Origin: Schoenoplectus triqueter | Lineage: Eukaryota; Streptophyta; Magnoliopsida; Poales; Cyperaceae | DNA length: 63,709 bases | Direction of reading: 5' to 3' | NCBI GenBank assembly: GCA_964058805.1 | Contig: CAXKVV010000356.1 | Coordinates: 1 to 63,709 of the forward strand | In this document: positions 60,229-63,709 of the stretch, piece by piece | Layout: every line of letters starts with the position of its first letter | How positions within the stretch are numbered: position 1 is the first letter of the stretch | The notes under the pieces: model-generated | Seen by the model: only the letters and a program-made list of their open reading frames with translations | Told to the model about the DNA's origin: nothing | The model's database searches: none | Made by a program: the position numbers and the translations under genes

Positions 60229-61370
60229 CATAAAAGACTTGAGCTTACAGCGATACAAATATAAATCAATAGAAATTATTTCAAATAACTTTGTATATTT
60301 TAGCGATAATATATGCATAAATGTTACAAAAATTGATATAAAACTCAAATAGACTAACCGAAGTATTTTTTTAATGAATTTGTATTCATTGTTGTTCATA
60401 ATTCTTATCATAGGGACTTGACTTTGTAAAAATTCTTATAAAAAACAATAAAGACATCATTCAAAATAACTTTAAATATTTGACGATATTATGTGCATAT
60501 ATGAGACATAAAATGATATAAAACTAAAATAGACATGTTATGTGCATAAATGAGAAAATAAAGGCTGAGGTTGCGGCGATAATAATATAAATTAATAGAA
60601 GATATCATTTTAAATAACTTTATATATTTCATCATGTTATGTACATAAATGAGATAATAAATTTTATAAAACTCAAATAGACAAACTAAAATATGCTCTT
60701 TTTAATGTATTAATGTTAATTTTTGTGCGGATTTTGTGTCATAAAGGTTTGAGTGTACAGTGATACTAATATAAATCACTAGAAGACTTCATTCAATGTG
60801 TGTAAATGAGACAATAAATGATATAAACTAAAAATAACTAATTGATGTCTTATTTTAATACATTTTAGTTCATTTTGGTGTCCTATTTGTGTCATAAAGA
60901 TAAATAAACTAACATAAGTGTTGTTTTAATGCATTTAGATTCATTTTTGTGCCTTATTTGTGTCATAAAGACTTAAACTTACAGCGATATTAAGATAAAA
61001 TCAATAAAATACATCATTTTAAATAATTTTATATATTTTAATGATATTACATGCGTAAAAGAGATACAAATAATATAAAACTCATAAAGACTAATCGAAG
61101 TGTTGTTTTAATAATTTGGATTTATTTTTATGTCATATTCCTGTTATAAAGGCTGATCTTGTAGGATAATAATATAAATCAAATATAAAATATTATTTCA
61201 AATAACTTTGTATATGTTGACAATATTATGTGTACAAGTGAGACAATAAATGATATAAAACTCAAATATACAAACTAAAGTGCTCTTTTAATGCATTAGT
61301 GTTCATTTCTGTGTGTTTTTCGTATAAATGATTGAATTTACAGTGATAATAATATAAATTATCACACCTC
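60229..61370. repeat. Satellite-like tandem array, ~180-bp unit
   Basis: Units open with CATAAAGACTTGAGCTTACA followed by GCGATA..ATATAAATC, TTCAAATAACTTTGTATATTT, GATATAAAACTCAAATAGAC and TTTTAATGCATT...TTCATTTTTGTG. Starts lie near 60229, 60409, 60560, 60740, 60893, 60964, 61144 and 61321, with spacing of mostly about 180 bp and some short units. Units are diverged, so the array is old. Confidence 0.75.
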
Positions 61371-61474
61371 GAATCAAAAGAATAATGCTCGGAATGACAG
61401 CTGTCACGTGCACACGAAAACACACGTACTCGTAAGATATAAAATATACATAAGTCATTCACATTGGTCCAGAA

Positions 61475-62180
61475 TGATGAATTTATGGCGGATATTTAAG
61501 GCCCTTAGTGTCGGGCCAATTATCCGACAATAAACCCGCCGACACTGATAAAAAGTATAAACAAATTTAACCGACACTAATTTGGAGTTTGGACCATCTG
61601 TGTCGGATAAATAAAAGATCAAAACTAATATCCTTGAGTGGTGACGTCACTTGCTGGCCTCAGTGTCGATTAAAGAAGCAAAACACCAGACACAAATTTT
61701 GCAAAACTGTGTCGGCTACAAAAAAATGATACAAACATATTCAAGGTGACATCACATGTTAATTTCAATGCCGGTTTTACTGCTCAATAAGCCGACACTA
61801 AGATGTCAACTTTACATCGGTTTTATAAAAAAATAATAGAATGGTCTCCACGGGTGACGTCACATGTTAACTTTAGTGCCGTATTTTTATTTTAAAAACC
61901 GACACCGCTGTGTATATTTTGTGTCAGTTATAAACAAATGTGATACAATGGTCTTCAAAGTGATATCACGTGCTTATATTAGTACGGGACTACGGGTTAT
62001 ATTTTTCATAAAATCGGCACGAACTTAAATTTTTTTTATCAGTCTTTAATAAAAACGGATACAATGATCATTATCAGTGACATCACATGATTATTTCAAT
62101 GTCCGTTATCTACTGAAAGACCAATACTAATATCGGCATTTTAGTGTCGATTTTATTCTTAACCGATGCAATATTATTTA
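61475..62180. repeat. ~107-bp tandem array with GTGACGTCAC cores, CACTA-like subterminal DNA
   Basis: GTGACGTCACTTG and variants occur at about 61641, 61746, 61853, 61960 and 62077, with spacing of 105-117 bp. Between them lie GTGTCGG and CCGACACT units. Paired AGTGTCGG/CCGACACT motifs are typical of CACTA subterminal regions, but no CACTA terminus is seen. Confidence 0.65.
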
Positions 62181-63533
62181 TAATATCCTAGAATTAAAAT
62201 AAGTATTAACTTTATTTATTGTAGGTTTGTTTCATAAATAAATTATTTATGAGGTTTAATATGCAAAGTTGTAAAATAATAAAAAAATTAACTCAACTGG
62301 GCCAATAATCTTCCAAAGTTCTTGGTCACGTACACCTTGAATTTCTTTTCCTTTAATCAAATTAAAAATAACAATAATAATAAAAGAATGTGCCACCATG
62401 GTATATCTTTGAGTGACACGTGGGCTTATATCTATCTCAATCTCCTTCTTTGCGATCAGGGATGGACCATGGGTCAATTGATCCTCTTTAAAAAATAGAG
62501 CTTTATAGATTAAAATTTTGTTAATCCGACTTATTTAGATTGTTCGATTATTTTTCATTGAGAAAATATATTTAATATCATAAATAATGAAAAAATTATA
62601 TAGAAAATTTAAAATATGAAGTCTTTAGAGGAAATTTTTTTTTATAGTTATGATTATTTATTATTTTGACTATTATTTTTATTATTTTTAATATATAAAG
62701 ATATTATTTTTATAATTTTAATTTAATATCCGATAAATTAATAGATTTAAACCCGACAAACTATTAAAACCGATTACTGATTTCGACTAAAATTATACTT
62801 CCGCCACAATTTGCGATCAGATAAGTAAGAAAGAAAACGAAAAAAATAAATAAAAACAGAACAGAAGAAAAGAGCGAAACTGTGTTTATGAAGTGCTCGG
62901 TGACTCAGATACGAGTAATTAGGCCCAAATATATATAACACGTTTGTTGAAAGGAATGAAGTCAAGGGATGATTACACGGATCGGAACGATTTGTTGGCA
63001 TCATCGACATTCTGTCTAATCAGATTTTTTATTTTTATTTTGGTAAATGAAAGAAAAACAAAATGGTAAAATCACTCTGAAGTTGTGCACAAATGGTCTA
63101 GACTGAGTTTTAAACTTGGTCTCAGATTTTTTTTTTGTATGCTTGTGTGTTATGTTAAAAACAAAATACGACAGTATATTGTTCTAAACTATTACAATAA
63201 GAATTAAAATAAAGTTTTATAAAGCCAAATATAAATATGATAATACATTATTCTAAAATAGTGTCAAACAAATTAAAATATTATAACAACAATTAAAATC
63301 CAATTGTTCTGATAATTATAACAATAAAACATAAACACGACATCTTCTAATCTAAATCATATTCTACTGGAAGGAGTTCGGTCTCGAGTTGATAGTCTGT
63401 TGATACTCTTTATTTCATCCATAACCATTGGAATGCGTATCTTTCTTCTTTTTTCTTAGTTGATTTTCATTGGATCTGATCTGATGATCGAACCATTGTA
63501 CATTGACCAATCTCGTTTATTGCCATAACTATG
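62181..63533. other. Intergenic AT-rich DNA, no gene
   Basis: Nothing with a recognisable domain. The frames at 62256-62477 and 62774-63010 (minus) lack family motifs. Confidence 0.5.
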
Positions 63534-63709
63534 TGTTTACCCCTGAAAGGTCGAAGAAAGAAATACAAGAGAAAAGTCAAGATCGAACCCTAGATATTGA
63601 TCTTCAAAGCAAACCCTGAGAGCTGAAGCAATACAATCCCTGTGCAATAAGGAATGGTGTCAATGTCAAGCCAGTATTTTGATACAACTAATCACAAGAA
63701 ATCTCAATG
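63534..63709 (+). mobile_element. Start of another Ogre-type LTR, cut by the window edge
   Basis: TGTTTACCCCTGAAAGG matches the start of the nested LTR (TGTTTACCCTTGAAAAA at 28920). Further in, GAACCCTAGA, GCTGAAGCA, TGATGTCAATGCCAAG-like and TTTTGATGCAACTAG-like blocks match 29595-29715 in order, with internal sequence missing. Same orientation as the nested LTR. Confidence 0.7.

Overview
The window is nuclear DNA of a flowering plant, most likely a eudicot. It is AT-rich, has canonical GT-AG introns, and carries a malectin-like/LRR receptor kinase plus the usual plant transposon classes: Copia, Tat/Ogre-type Gypsy, LINE, hAT, CACTA-like and FAR1/MULE-related. I cannot name the species. I see no bacterial operon, CRISPR array, tRNA or rRNA gene.

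The single host gene I can follow from the ectodomain to the stop codon is a plus-strand LRR receptor-like kinase (1763-49327). Its 12 visible exons give about 886 codons with no internal stop. The signal-peptide exon is not seen. Two introns have been hugely expanded. The intron at 5448-11292 holds a decayed 5.2-kb Copia element (5898-11141, target-site duplication TATAC). The intron at 11420-47924 holds a 36.2-kb Tat/Ogre-type Gypsy element (11433-47653, duplication GTTGC) that landed 13 bp after the 5' splice junction.

The giant element lies on the minus strand and has two ~6.0-kb LTRs that are almost identical, so it is young. In its own orientation it reads 5' LTR, primer-binding site, one very long gag-protease-RT-RNaseH-RNaseH-integrase frame, then 3' LTR. 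The frame is split by a nested 7.08-kb solo LTR of a related family (28920-36000, duplication ATCTC) and carries one in-frame TAA near its start. Between integrase and 3' LTR, on the opposite (plus) strand, is an apparently intact nine-exon gene for a 1034-residue plant mobile domain (PMD) protein (17599-21320). All eight of its introns are phase 1. This antisense gene inside the retroelement is the most striking feature of the window. Both LTR families carry short hairpin arrays, and the giant element's two arrays share one core in opposite orientation.

Downstream of the kinase gene (49.3-63.7 kb) is a transposon graveyard: an AT-rich foldback, a 544-bp hAT MITE with a perfect 8-bp duplication, a CACTA terminus, a relic exon of a paralogous receptor kinase, a GC-rich minisatellite, the end of a third Ogre-type LTR that broke into a FAR1/FHY3-like pseudogene, a 400-bp hAT-type MITE, a ~180-bp satellite-like array, a ~107-bp array built around GTGACGTCAC, and the start of another Ogre-type LTR at the window edge. 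The left edge has a 5'-truncated LINE with a 13-bp duplication.

All exon boundaries are my reading of frame and splice consensus. No alignment or database search was possible.
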